From WHSW01 sp963851045 (GTDB lineage: Bacteria; Actinomycetota; Thermoleophilia; Solirubrobacterales; 70-9): DNA of 64,000 bases. How positions within the stretch are numbered: the first letter of the stretch is position 1; each line of letters starts with the position of its first letter. A model generated the notes under the pieces. The model made no database searches. It was not told where the DNA came from and was given only the letters and a program-made list of their open reading frames with translations. The stretch lies in the NCBI GenBank assembly GCA_963851045.1, contig CAWKNC010000002.1:620001-684000 (forward strand), read 5' to 3'. Positions 55,090 to 63,559 of this stretch are shown here, piece by piece. The translations under genes were made by a program, and so were the position numbers.

Positions 55090-56607
55090 GTGCACGCGCC
55101 GGTACCAGCGGGCGGTCGGTCGCTGAGCCGGCTCGGCCAGCTCGCTTTCCTGCTTTTCCTCGTTGCCGGGCTTGCCGGCGGGATCGCGATTCGCGACCAC
55201 GCGGATCGCAACGCGCGGGACAACCGCCCTGGCGCCGAGGAGACCGCGGCCAAGCCGAACATCGTCGTTGTGATGACCGACGATCAGACCGTCTCGCAGC
55301 TGAGCGCGATGCCGCGGACTCGCAAGCTGATCGGCAACCGGGGAACGACGTTTGAGCGTTTCTTTGCCACCGACCCGCTGTGTTGCCCGTCGCGGGCAAC
55401 CTTCTTCACCGGCCAGTACGCCCACAACACAGGTGTCATCTCCAACGGCGGCCCGAACGGTCTCGCCGCGTTCGACGAGCGCCGCACGCTCGGCGTCTGG
55501 TTGCAGGCCGCCGGCTACCGCACAGCGTTCGTCGGCAAGTACCTCAACGGCTACGGGCTCGACGACCCGGAGCACGTGCCGGCGGGATGGAGCGAATGGC
55601 ATGGGCTGCTCGAGCCAACCACGCAGAACTACTACGACTTCGACGTCAACGACAACGGAGAGATCCGCCGATACGGCACCGGGCCCGAGGACTACAAGTC
55701 GCGGGTGATCGGTCACCTCGCGGTCGACGCCGTCCGTAGCGGAGCTCGGGCCAACCGGCCGTTCTTTCTCTACGTCGGCTTCAACGCGCCGCACGCGCCA
55801 AGCACGCCGGCGCCGCGCGACGCGGGCAGCGAGGACGGTGCCGAGGCGCCGCGCACACCGGCGTTCAATGAGGCCGACGTCTCCGACAAACCCAGCTTTC
55901 TCAGTGACCGCCCACCACTCGATCAGCCCGCGCTCGATCGGATCAACTCCCGCCACCGGCGCGCGCTCGAATCGCTGAAGGAGGTAGATCGGCAGGTCGA
56001 CAGGATCGTCGAGACCCTGCGCGGGCAGGGCGAGCTCGGCAACACATACATCTTCTTCACCTCCGACAACGGCTATCTCGATGGCGAGCACCGGGTCGAG
56101 TTCGGCAAGCTGCTCGCGTATGACCCCTCAAGCCGGGTCCCGCTGTTGGTACGCGGGCCGGGGGTGGAGACCGACACTCGCTCCGAGGCGCTCACGGGGA
56201 ACATAGATCTCGCACCGACGATCCTCGCGATCTCCGAGGCGAACGCGGATCTCGAGATCGACGGCCGGCCCCTGCCCGGTCTTCCCTTTGGCCCCGAGAA
56301 GCCGGGGCATCGGCCGCTCGTGATCGAGTCACTCGTCCGAGATCGCTCGACCTACTACGGCTTTCCCTACAGCGCGATCCGCACCGGTCGCTGGCTTTAT
56401 GTGGAGTACGAGACGGGCGATCTCGAGCTCTACGACCTCCAAGCCGACCCGGAGCAGCTTGACTCCCGCGCCGCCGATCCGGCCTACGCCGGCACGGTCT
56501 CGTATCTCGCAAAGGCGCTGGAGCGGCTCGCCGACTGCGCTGGCTCCGAGTGCCGCCAGGCGGTGGGCCCGGTCCCAGCCCCCGCGGGCAGCGGGGACGA
56601 AGAGTGA
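55090..56607 (+). CDS. Exported/membrane-anchored type I sulfatase
   Basis: A 505-aa protein from GTG 55090, the only start in this frame before the membrane segment (LGQLAFLLFLVAGLAGG, about residues 15-33), which acts as signal or anchor. Sulfatase motifs follow: NIVVVMTDDQTV, CCPSR (Cys98 for formylglycine) in CCPSRATFFTGQYAHNTG, GKYLNGYG and SDNGYLDGEHR. It is a paralogue-like relative of the sulfatase at 45411. The start codon is so close to the tRNA-Leu that any ribosome site would lie in the tRNA 3' end, so it may be leaderless or made from a processed tRNA-mRNA transcript. Confidence 0.9.
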   Translation: MHAPVPAGGRSLSRLGQLAFLLFLVAGLAGGIAIRDHADRNARDNRPGAEETAAKPNIVVVMTDDQTVSQLSAMPRTRKLIGNRGTTFERFFATDPLCCPSRATFFTGQYAHNTGVISNGGPNGLAAFDERRTLGVWLQAAGYRTAFVGKYLNGYGLDDPEHVPAGWSEWHGLLEPTTQNYYDFDVNDNGEIRRYGTGPEDYKSRVIGHLAVDAVRSGARANRPFFLYVGFNAPHAPSTPAPRDAGSEDGAEAPRTPAFNEADVSDKPSFLSDRPPLDQPALDRINSRHRRALESLKEVDRQVDRIVETLRGQGELGNTYIFFTSDNGYLDGEHRVEFGKLLAYDPSSRVPLLVRGPGVETDTRSEALTGNIDLAPTILAISEANADLEIDGRPLPGLPFGPEKPGHRPLVIESLVRDRSTYYGFPYSAIRTGRWLYVEYETGDLELYDLQADPEQLDSRAADPAYAGTVSYLAKALERLADCAGSECRQAVGPVPAPAGSGDEE

Positions 56608-56610
56608 GCT

Positions 56611-56626
56611 TCGGATACATTATTCA
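56611..56626 (+). promoter_or_regulatory. 16-bp regulatory motif upstream of the decarboxylase-like gene (copy 1)
   Basis: TCGGATACATTATTCA is identical, base for base, to 61075-61090 between gntR and the gamma-glutamyl hydrolase gene. Here it occupies most of the 25-bp gap between the sulfatase stop and ATG 56633. The AT-rich core ATACATTAT contrasts with the GC-rich surroundings and could serve as GntR operator, -10 element, or both. Confidence 0.72.
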
Positions 56627-56632
56627 GGCGAG

Positions 56633-57427
56633 ATGCTGAAGGGCTATTCCTCACCTCGTTCGCCCGAAGGACGCTCCGGAATCGTGCCGCCGCCGCCGTG
56701 GCATTACGTCGGCGACATGCTCGTGATCGAGTACTGGGCCGACCCGGCGGCTGCAGCAGCCGTGCTGCCCGAAGCGCTCGAGCCGCATCCCGACGGTGGC
56801 CGTGCCGCGGCGATGTTCATCGACTGGCAGTCGTGCTCAGCCGAGGGCAACGAGCTCGTCGATCCATCGCGCTCGCAGTACAAGGAGTTCTTCATCACGG
56901 TCAACGCGCTCTATGACGGCGAGGAGGTCGCGTACTGCCCCTACATCTGGGTCGACCGCGACTTCGCGCTCGCTCGCGGCTGGATTCAGGGCTTCCCCAA
57001 GAAGCTCGGCTCGATCTGGATGACCCGCACGTTCGGGCTCGACACAAAGGCCGATCCGGGGATCCGCGCCGGCTCGACGTTTGGCGGCACGTGCGTCGCT
57101 TATGAGCGCCGGCTCGCGGAGGGCACCGTCACCCTCGAGCGCGAGAGCGCCGACGGACCGACCCATAACGACCCGCCGATCGTGAACGTCCGCTACTTCC
57201 CGCGCCTTGCCGCGGGCAGCCACGACGATCCGGCCGTGCACGAGCTCGTCCGCGGCCGCAGCTTCGACCGCGCCGCGTCGCCGGTCTGGGAGGGCAGCGC
57301 CACCCTCGAGCTGTTCGATTCTCCGAACGAGGAGCTCGCGACGCTCGCGCCCGCTCGCGTCGGCAAGGGCTATCGCTTCACGCTCGGCTACTCGGTCGAC
57401 GATCTCGAGACGCTCACCCAGCTGTGA
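56633..57427 (+). CDS. Acetoacetate decarboxylase family protein
   Basis: A 264-aa protein with the ADC fold. The Schiff-base segment GWIQGFPKKLG carries the adjacent Lys123-Lys124, matching Lys115-Lys116 of clostridial acetoacetate decarboxylase. VIEYWADPAAAAAVLPEAL, QYKEFFITVNALYDGEEVAYCPYIWVD and the Glu-containing strands support the family. ADC-like proteins include decarboxylases and dehydratase/aldolase-like enzymes. In this setting it may act on a ring-cleavage product. It starts a co-directional pair with the ALDH (GTGA overlap) behind a copy of the 16-bp motif. Confidence 0.88.
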   Translation: MLKGYSSPRSPEGRSGIVPPPPWHYVGDMLVIEYWADPAAAAAVLPEALEPHPDGGRAAAMFIDWQSCSAEGNELVDPSRSQYKEFFITVNALYDGEEVAYCPYIWVDRDFALARGWIQGFPKKLGSIWMTRTFGLDTKADPGIRAGSTFGGTCVAYERRLAEGTVTLERESADGPTHNDPPIVNVRYFPRLAAGSHDDPAVHELVRGRSFDRAASPVWEGSATLELFDSPNEELATLAPARVGKGYRFTLGYSVDDLETLTQL

Positions 57428-58897
57428 GCACCGCGACCGTTGCCGGGGTCGAGGTCTCGACCGATCATCACATCGACGGCGAGCGGGTCGAATCGGCCGA
57501 GCGCTTCGATGATCTCAGCCCGATCACGGGCGAGGTGCTCGCCCAGGTCTCGGCCGGCGGCGCCGACGAGGCCGCCGCAGCGGTGGCCGCGGCGCGCCGT
57601 GCCTTTGACGGCTGGGCCGCGCTCGGTCCCGGCGGGCGCCGGCCATACCTCGATCGGCTCGCCGAGCTCATCGACGCGAACGTCGATCGCATCGCCGCCG
57701 TCGAGTGCGAGGACATGGCGATGCTTCTCGAATCGCTTCGGGCTGCGCGTGATCTCGCGCGGCGCGCGCAACTACCGCGCCTACGCGGAGCTTGCCGACG
57801 CCTATGAGGAGCGAGTCTGGTCGTCGAACGGAACGCTCAATCGCGTGATCCGGATGCCCGCCGGCCCCGCCGCCGTGATCACGCCCTGGAACGCACCTTT
57901 CATGCTCTCCACGTGGAAAACGGCGCCGGCGCTGGCCGCGGGCTGCACGGTGGTGCTCAAGCCCGCCGAGTGGTCGCCGCTGTCGTGCTCGCTGCTCGCC
58001 GACCTCACCGTGGAGGCGGGCTTTCCGCCCGGCGTCTTCAACGTCGTTCAGGGAATCGGCGAACAGGTTGGTGCAGCGCTGACGACGAATCCCGATCTGG
58101 CGCGGATCTCATTCACCGGGTCACCCGAGACCGCGCGAGCGATCGGCCGTGCCGCCGCGGCGAACCTGATCCCGTTCACCGGCGAGCTCGGCGGCAAGGG
58201 GCCGCTTGTGGTCTTTGCGGACGCCGACCTCGCCGATGCCGCAAGTCGCGCCGCGAAGATGTACGACGACTCAGGTCAGGTCTGTCTCGCCGGAACGCGC
58301 CTCATCGTCGCTGCCGAGGTCGCCGACGAGTTCCGGGCCCTGTTTGAGGCCGAGGTCGAACGCCATGTCCCCGGCGATCCGCGCGATCCCGAGACGACGC
58401 TCTCCCCGCTGATTCATCCCGACCACCTCGCCCGGGTCGAGGGGTTCGTCGAGCGCGCACGCGAGGCGGGCGACGCGATCGTTTTTGGAGGACGCCGTGC
58501 CGAGGTCGACGGGTCCACTGCTACGTCTGGCCTCTGGTATGAGCCGACGCTGATCGAGCCCGTGGGCAACGACGCCGAGGTCGTGCAGAACGAGGTCTTC
58601 GGCCCGGTGCTGACGTGGCAGACGTTCGCCACCGAGGACGAGGCGGTCGGACTCGCCAACTCGACGCCGTACGGGCTCTCGGCGATCGTCTGCACCGGGT
58701 CGGCTGACCGCGCGGAGCGGGTCGGCCGCGCCATCCGCGCCGGCACGGTGTGGGTGAACGCCTTCCTCGTCCGCGATCTGAGCGCGCCGTTCGGCGGAAT
58801 GGGGATCAGCGGAATCGGCCGAGAGGGCGGTGACTACGCGCTCGACTTCTACTCCGAGCTGAAGACCCTTCAGATCAGCGAGGGCTCGACCCGCTAG
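57424..58897 (+). pseudogene. Aldehyde dehydrogenase interrupted by a frameshift (HpaE/BADH-like)
   Basis: The N-terminal 100 residues read from GTG 57424 (HHIDGERVESAERFDDLSPI, then GEVLAQVSAGGADEAAAAVA and a RAFDGWAALG segment). The remainder (RNYRAYAELADAYEERVW, ITPWNAPFM, FTGELGGKGPLVV with Glu, DDSGQVCLAGTR with Cys, EVFGPVLTW) continues in the +1 frame to 58897. Removing one base in about 57740-57765, inside CGGGCTGCGCG, joins them to a normal ALDH of about 490 aa. The GTG overlaps the decarboxylase-like stop (GTGA). Likely roles are oxidation of a semialdehyde from ring cleavage. All catalytic residues survive, so sequencing error is favoured. Confidence 0.85.
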
Positions 58898-60399
58898 AGG
58901 CCGTAGAGCTCGCCGTATTTCGCCCGCAGGTGGCGAAGCAGCGGCGCGGGATCGAGGGGTCCACCGGCAGCAACCTCGATCAGCTCCGCCGGCAGCATGC
59001 GGCCAGCGTGAACGTAGATGCGCTCGCGCAGGAAGTCGCGCAGGCCCGCCAGCTCCCCGGCGGCGAGCTGTTCGTCGAGGTCGGGCAGCTCGTCGCGCGC
59101 GAGCTCCCAGAGCTGGCCCGCGATGACGTTGCCGAGTGAGTACGTGGGGAAGTAGCCAAACGAGCCGGAGCCCCAGTGGACGTCCTGGAGCACCCCCTCA
59201 GCATCGTCTGCGAGCTCGATTTGGAGGAACTCGCTCGCGCGAGCCCGCCAGGCCTCCGGAAGCTCGGCGACCGCGAGCGTCCCGCTGAACAGCTCGCGCT
59301 CGAGCTCGAAGCGCAGGATGATGTGGAGGTTGTAGGTGACCTCATCCGCCTCGACGCGGATCGGCGAGCGCCGAACCCCGTTGGCGGCCCGGTAGACCGT
59401 TTCGGGCTCGAGGCCCGAGAAGTTGTCGGGAAAGTGTCGAACGAGGGCCGGGAGCAGGAGGGAGATAAATGGCCTTCCACGGCCCACCCAGTTCTCCCAG
59501 AGTCGAGACGACGACTCGTCGAAACCGAGCGATGCCGAGCGGCAGAGCAGAGTTCGCTCGACGGCGGGATCGAGGTTGTTGTTGTAGAGCGCATGACCCA
59601 CCTCGTGGACGACCGCCCACAGCGAGGAGCCAACGTACGTAGGGTCGAACCTCGTCGTGATCCGGAGGTCGGAGATCCCGATCCCGGTTGCAAACGGATG
59701 CACGGTCTCGTCGAGGCGCCATGCCCCCGGCTCGAGTGGCATCAGTGCCGCCAGCTCCTGGGAGAAGGCGTCCTGATGGTGATCCGCGAACTCGCCGTGC
59801 AGACAGCTCGAGTCGATCTCGGTTCCGCTCGCCTCGATCTCACCGAGCAGCGCGACCGTGCCGACGCGAAGTTCCTCGAGCACCGGCGCCAGTTGCGCGG
59901 TCACCATGCCCGGCTCGAAATCGTCGAGCAGAGGGTCGTACGGATGCTCGTATTCAAAGCACTCGACGTAGCGGCGCTTCAGTTCGACGACGCGCTCGAG
60001 ATGGGGGAGGAAGGCGACGAAGTCGTTGCTTGCGCGCGCCCCCTCCCAGGCGGCCTCGGCGATTGACGTGACCCGCGCGATTTGCGCTCGTAGCTCGGCG
60101 GGGACCCGGCGCGCCTTCTCCCATTCCCGGCGCGTCATGCGGACCAGATCGCGGGTGAACTCGTCGCTGGGGTCGCGCTGGGATTCGACGGTATCGAGCT
60201 TGTGGCCGAGCTCGTCGGACGCAAGGCGCTGGTGGCGAAGCTTCGTCAGGGTCGCCAGATGTTCGGCGCGTACGCGCCCACCTCCAGGCGGCATTTTCGT
60301 GCGCTCATCCCACGCGAGCAGCGCCCGGGCGCGGCCGAGATCGGAGATCTCGCCGACAATCTCGTAAAGCTCGTCGGCTGCGCTGCTCACCTGCTTCAA
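58894..60399 (-). CDS. M32-family metallocarboxypeptidase (Taq type)
   Basis: A 501-aa zinc carboxypeptidase. The metal site HEVGHALY is present with flanking family motifs: DETVHPFATGIGISDLRITTRF, then ENWVGRGRPF (Glu ligand region), ETVYRAANGVRRSPIRVEADEVTYNLH, and VHWGSGSFGYFPTYSLGNVIAGQL. Start MKQVSSAADELYEIV fits the usual N-terminus. M32 enzymes are cytosolic and release C-terminal residues from peptides. It follows gntR on the same strand with 19 bp between, so they may form one transcript, and it is convergent with the ALDH (shared CTAG). Confidence 0.94.
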   Translation of the reverse strand: MKQVSSAADELYEIVGEISDLGRARALLAWDERTKMPPGGGRVRAEHLATLTKLRHQRLASDELGHKLDTVESQRDPSDEFTRDLVRMTRREWEKARRVPAELRAQIARVTSIAEAAWEGARASNDFVAFLPHLERVVELKRRYVECFEYEHPYDPLLDDFEPGMVTAQLAPVLEELRVGTVALLGEIEASGTEIDSSCLHGEFADHHQDAFSQELAALMPLEPGAWRLDETVHPFATGIGISDLRITTRFDPTYVGSSLWAVVHEVGHALYNNNLDPAVERTLLCRSASLGFDESSSRLWENWVGRGRPFISLLLPALVRHFPDNFSGLEPETVYRAANGVRRSPIRVEADEVTYNLHIILRFELERELFSGTLAVAELPEAWRARASEFLQIELADDAEGVLQDVHWGSGSFGYFPTYSLGNVIAGQLWELARDELPDLDEQLAAGELAGLRDFLRERIYVHAGRMLPAELIEVAAGGPLDPAPLLRHLRAKYGELYGL

Positions 60400-60418
60400 G
60401 CTACCCGAGCGACCCGGA

Positions 60419-61072
60419 TCAGCTCTCGAAAATCAGCTCCATCGCGCGTTCCAGGTGGCCGCGCGTCAATCGCTCCGCGCCCTCCCCGTCGCCCGCTTCG
60501 ATCGCCTTGGCGATCGAGCGATGGGCCTCGTGGTCCTTCCCGAGGCCCTTCGGATCGAGCCGCGACTCATAGAGGGTCGCCCCGATGCGCCCGATCCAGA
60601 CGTGTTCCATGAACTGCACGAGCTGCGGGTTGCCGGTGCCGTGGACGATCGCGAGGTGAAAGTCGCGGTTGGCCTTGAAGTGCTTCGCCGACGAGAGGCC
60701 GGCCTTCTCCTCGTCGCGCAGCGCCGCGCGCATCCCGTTGATTGCGCGCTCGAGCCTGCGCTCCGCGGCGACTCGAGCGGCGCCGGGTTCGACCACGAGG
60801 CGGGTCTCATAGCTGGAGCGGAGCTGGGCGTCGGTCGCGGTCGCGACCCGTGCGCCGCGATTGGCGAAGAGATCGACGAGCCCTTCGGCGGCCAGCCGGC
60901 GAAGCGCCTCCCGAACCGGGGTGCGGGAGACCCCGAACTCGCTCGCGAGATCCTCCTGGTGCAGTCGCGAGCCGCGTTCGATGTCGCCACCGGCGATTCG
61001 CTCGCGCAGAACGGCGTAGACCTGATCGGCGACGCTCTGGACCTCGAATCCACTCTGCTGCTGCTCCGCCAT
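60419..61072 (-). CDS. GntR family (FCD) transcriptional regulator
   Basis: A 217-aa regulator starting MAEQQQSGFEV at 61070-61072. An in-frame ATG at 61082-61084 lies inside the operator and is less likely. The winged HTH (residues 15-75) contains LASEFGVSRTPVREALRRLAAEGLV. The C-terminal FCD helical domain has ANRDFHLAIVHGTGNPQL and RLTRGHLERAM with the conserved Asp and His positions for metal/ligand binding. It is divergent from the gamma-glutamyl hydrolase gene with a 19-bp gap that is nearly filled by the 16-bp motif, so it is almost certainly autoregulated. Confidence 0.92.
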   Translation of the reverse strand: MAEQQQSGFEVQSVADQVYAVLRERIAGGDIERGSRLHQEDLASEFGVSRTPVREALRRLAAEGLVDLFANRGARVATATDAQLRSSYETRLVVEPGAARVAAERRLERAINGMRAALRDEEKAGLSSAKHFKANRDFHLAIVHGTGNPQLVQFMEHVWIGRIGATLYESRLDPKGLGKDHEAHRSIAKAIEAGDGEGAERLTRGHLERAMELIFES

Positions 61073-61074
61073 TG

Positions 61075-61090
61075 TCGGATACATTATTCA
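61075..61090. promoter_or_regulatory. 16-bp regulatory motif in the gntR/hydrolase gap (copy 2)
   Basis: TCGGATACATTATTCA fills the 19-bp space between the gntR start (61072) and GTG 61092. TACATT (61080-61085) ends six bases before GTG 61092, the spacing expected if it is the -10 element of a leaderless transcript. Confidence 0.75.
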
Positions 61091-61091
61091 C

Positions 61092-61835
61092 GTGGCTGGC
61101 CAAGACCACTCTGATCGCCCGCGTATCGGCTTGGTCGCCGACCGCCGCGAGGCGAGCTTCGGAGCGTGGAGCGACGTCGACCTCGCCTTCGCCTGGACCC
61201 ACTACATCGAGGCGATTTCAGGTGCGGGGGGCGCCCCCGTGATCTTTCCGCTTGCGGAGTGTTACGCCGAGGCTCCGGGCCTCGGGCTCGACATCGTCGA
61301 CGGGCTGCTTCTCGCCGGAGGCCGCGACCTCGATGCCGCCACATATGGCGAGGAGGCGCACCCCGAGAACGAGCCCGGCGATCCCGTTCGCGATCGGATC
61401 GAGCTCGCGTTCGCAGCCGAGGCGTTGGAGCGCGATCTGCCGACGCTCGGTGTCTGTCGGGGGATGCAGTTGCTAAACGTGGCGCTCGGCGGCGGCGTCG
61501 AGCAGCACCTAGAAGACCCCGAGCGCATCCACCGAGGCGAGCCGGGAACGTTTGTGGGCCACGAGGTCGAGGTCAGCGCCGGCACTCGCCTTGCCGCGAT
61601 CCTGGGCGAGAAGACGACGGTGCGATCGCACCACCACCAGGGCGTCGAGCCGCTCGGCGATCGGTTCGCAGTGGCCGCCCGGGCGCGCGACGGCCTCGTC
61701 GAGGCGGCCGAGGTCGGTGACCGTGACTTTTGTGTCGGCGTCCTTTGGCACCCAGAGGAGGACCTCGAAGGTGGCGGCGCCCGCCTCTATGAGGCCCTCG
61801 TGGAGGCCGCTCGGACTGCGAGAGTTTCGGCATGA
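61092..61835 (+). CDS. Gamma-glutamyl hydrolase of the PuuD/peptidase C26 family
   Basis: A 247-aa class I glutamine-amidotransferase-like enzyme. The nucleophile is Cys122 in LGVCRGMQLLN, and the His-Glu pair is His220/Glu222 in VLWHPEED. The RSHHHQGVEPLG segment is the family substrate region. LLLAGGRDLDAATYGEE corresponds to the PuuD-type oxyanion strand. Such enzymes cut gamma-glutamyl amides, for example gamma-glutamyl-GABA in putrescine use. The GTG start has no Shine-Dalgarno. It overlaps the FAH gene (ATGA) and so is the first gene of the ring-cleavage operon. Confidence 0.9.
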   Translation: MAGQDHSDRPRIGLVADRREASFGAWSDVDLAFAWTHYIEAISGAGGAPVIFPLAECYAEAPGLGLDIVDGLLLAGGRDLDAATYGEEAHPENEPGDPVRDRIELAFAAEALERDLPTLGVCRGMQLLNVALGGGVEQHLEDPERIHRGEPGTFVGHEVEVSAGTRLAAILGEKTTVRSHHHQGVEPLGDRFAVAARARDGLVEAAEVGDRDFCVGVLWHPEEDLEGGGARLYEALVEAARTARVSA

Positions 61836-62578
61836 CCAAATTCACGCCCTCACCGTCGAAGATCGTCGCCACGCACCTCAGCTACCGATCGCGCTGCGTC
61901 GAATACAAGATGGCCGCACCGCCGGAGTACCCGTCGTATTTCCTCAAACCGCTGAACACGATCTCCAGCGACGGTGCCGAGGTAGTGCGCCCACGGGGCT
62001 GTCGCTACCTCAACTACGAAGGCGAGATCGCGCTGGTGATCGGCAAGCGGGCGTACGGGGTGTCGGAGGCGGACGCGCTCGATCACGTTGCCGGCTACAC
62101 GGCGGCCAACGACTTCGGCGTCCACGACTTTCGCCATATCGACCGCGGATCGATGCTTCGGGTCAAGGGCCAGGACGGGTTCTGCCCACTCGGGCCCGAG
62201 CTGGTCGACGCCGCCGACGTTGATCCCACCGACCTCACCGTCCGCACCTTCGTCAACGGCGAGCAGGTGCAGGAGGGGCACAGTGGCACCGATCTGCTTT
62301 TCTCGTTCGCCTACCAGGTTGCCGATGTCTCACGGCTGATCACGCTGGAGCCCGGAGACATCATCCTCACCGGCACGCCGGCCAACTCCCGGCCCGTCGA
62401 GCCAGGCGACGTCGTCGCGGTGGAGGTCGAGGGAGTGGCGCGTGTCGAGAACACGATCGTCGAGTCCGACCGCGAGCTGGAGCCCGTCGGCGCCCCGCCG
62501 GAAGTCAGCGCGCAGACCCTGCACGTGGCGCTGGCGATGCCGGAGGACGAGGCCGAGCGCGAGGTGGGCAGCGTTTGA
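61832..62578 (+). CDS. Fumarylacetoacetate hydrolase family enzyme (HpaG-like)
   Basis: A 248-aa FAH-fold enzyme. Metal ligands are in LNYEGEIALVIG (Glu63, Glu65) and AANDFGVHDFR (Asp94 region). The catalytic RVKGQDGFCPLGP segment has Lys112, and LEPGDIILTGTPANSRPV is the usual C-terminal signature. Members hydrolyse, decarboxylate or isomerise products of aromatic ring cleavage; HpaG of homoprotocatechuate degradation is the closest well-known type. It is coupled on both sides (ATGA upstream, TTGA downstream) to the hydrolase and the dioxygenase, which supports a meta-cleavage role. Confidence 0.92.
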   Translation: MTKFTPSPSKIVATHLSYRSRCVEYKMAAPPEYPSYFLKPLNTISSDGAEVVRPRGCRYLNYEGEIALVIGKRAYGVSEADALDHVAGYTAANDFGVHDFRHIDRGSMLRVKGQDGFCPLGPELVDAADVDPTDLTVRTFVNGEQVQEGHSGTDLLFSFAYQVADVSRLITLEPGDIILTGTPANSRPVEPGDVVAVEVEGVARVENTIVESDRELEPVGAPPEVSAQTLHVALAMPEDEAEREVGSV

Positions 62579-63498
62579 TCCTCCAACTGCACCACGCGAC
62601 GCTGCGGGTCGCCGACCTGCAGGAGGCCCGTGACCGCTGGGCACGCCTGTACTGCCTCACCCCGGCTGAGGGCGGGGGTGACGCCGTGCTGTTGCGAACC
62701 GCCTACGAGGACTTCTGCCTCGAGTTGCGCGCCGAGGGCGAGCCGGGCCTCGAGCACGTGGCCTACGAGCTTCGCTCCGGGGTCTCCCTGGCTGACGCGG
62801 CCGAGCGGATCGCGGCGGAGGGCGAGAGCGCCGAGGAGGTCGAGGTCCCCGTGCGGGGGAGGGGGCTGCGGGTGACCGACCCGGACGGCAACCGGATCGT
62901 GCTCGTCGAGCGGGTGATCGCAGACGAGCGGCTTCCGCCGGTGGCGCGCTTTACCGACGAGCTGCCCGGATTTCACCCGCGCAAGCTCCAGCACGTCAAC
63001 TATCTGACCGCCGACGCCCCGCGTATGGCCGACTGGTATGAGCGAGTCCTTGGCCTGGGCGTCAGCGACTGGATCGGCGAGGGCGCAGTCTGGCTTCACG
63101 CCGACCGCGACCACCACGTTGTCGCCTTCCTCGACAAGGGCTATGCCCACATCCATCACATTGCGTTCGAGCTTGTCGACTGGGGCGAGATGCGCGTTTT
63201 TCTCGATCACCTGGCTCAGCACCGCAGGCCGATCGCCTGGGGGCCGGGCCGCCACACGATGGCCCAGAACCTCTTCGCCTATTGCCGAATGCCCGAGGAG
63301 GAGCTGTTCGTCGAGCTCTTCTGCGACATGGAGCAGCTCGAGCCAGATCACGCGCCCCGCTTCTTCGCCGACGACCCCCACGGATCGAACGCATGGGGGA
63401 TCCTGCCACCGCGTTCGTACTTCAAGTTCGACTCCGCGTCGATCGAGGCTGAGGTGCAACAGCTAGAGGCTCAGCAGGGGCTGCGCGAGTCAGGTTGA
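62575..63498 (+). CDS. Extradiol ring-cleavage dioxygenase (type I, VOC superfamily)
   Basis: A 307-aa two-domain VOC protein. The catalytic C-terminal domain holds the 2-His-1-Glu iron site: His140 (LQHVNYLTAD), His194/195 (HIHHIAFEL) and Glu247 (LFVELFC). WGPGRHTMAQNLF near the site resembles homoprotocatechuate 2,3-dioxygenase. The N-terminal repeat (LQLHHATLRVADLQEARDRW) lacks the ligand set, as usual. It should cleave a catechol-type ring next to the hydroxyls. The TTG start overlaps the FAH stop (TTGA). The substrate could be a homoprotocatechuate, a catecholamine derivative or a bicyclic catechol. Confidence 0.9.
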   Translation: MILQLHHATLRVADLQEARDRWARLYCLTPAEGGGDAVLLRTAYEDFCLELRAEGEPGLEHVAYELRSGVSLADAAERIAAEGESAEEVEVPVRGRGLRVTDPDGNRIVLVERVIADERLPPVARFTDELPGFHPRKLQHVNYLTADAPRMADWYERVLGLGVSDWIGEGAVWLHADRDHHVVAFLDKGYAHIHHIAFELVDWGEMRVFLDHLAQHRRPIAWGPGRHTMAQNLFAYCRMPEEELFVELFCDMEQLEPDHAPRFFADDPHGSNAWGILPPRSYFKFDSASIEAEVQQLEAQQGLRESG

Positions 63499-63504
63499 CG
63501 CCGT

Positions 63505-63530
63505 TGGCTTACATAATGTATACATCCGGC
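63505..63530. promoter_or_regulatory. Related palindromic motif upstream of the permease (copy 3, variant)
   Basis: On the minus strand this reads CCGGATGTATACATTATG, sharing ATACATTAT with the two identical 16-bp motifs, and it contains the perfect palindrome ATGTATACAT (63516-63525). It lies between the dioxygenase stop and the permease Shine-Dalgarno, where a GntR/FCD operator would be expected. Confidence 0.65.
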
Positions 63531-63559
63531 AGTTTTCGCTGACCCCAAGGAGGAGCGAG

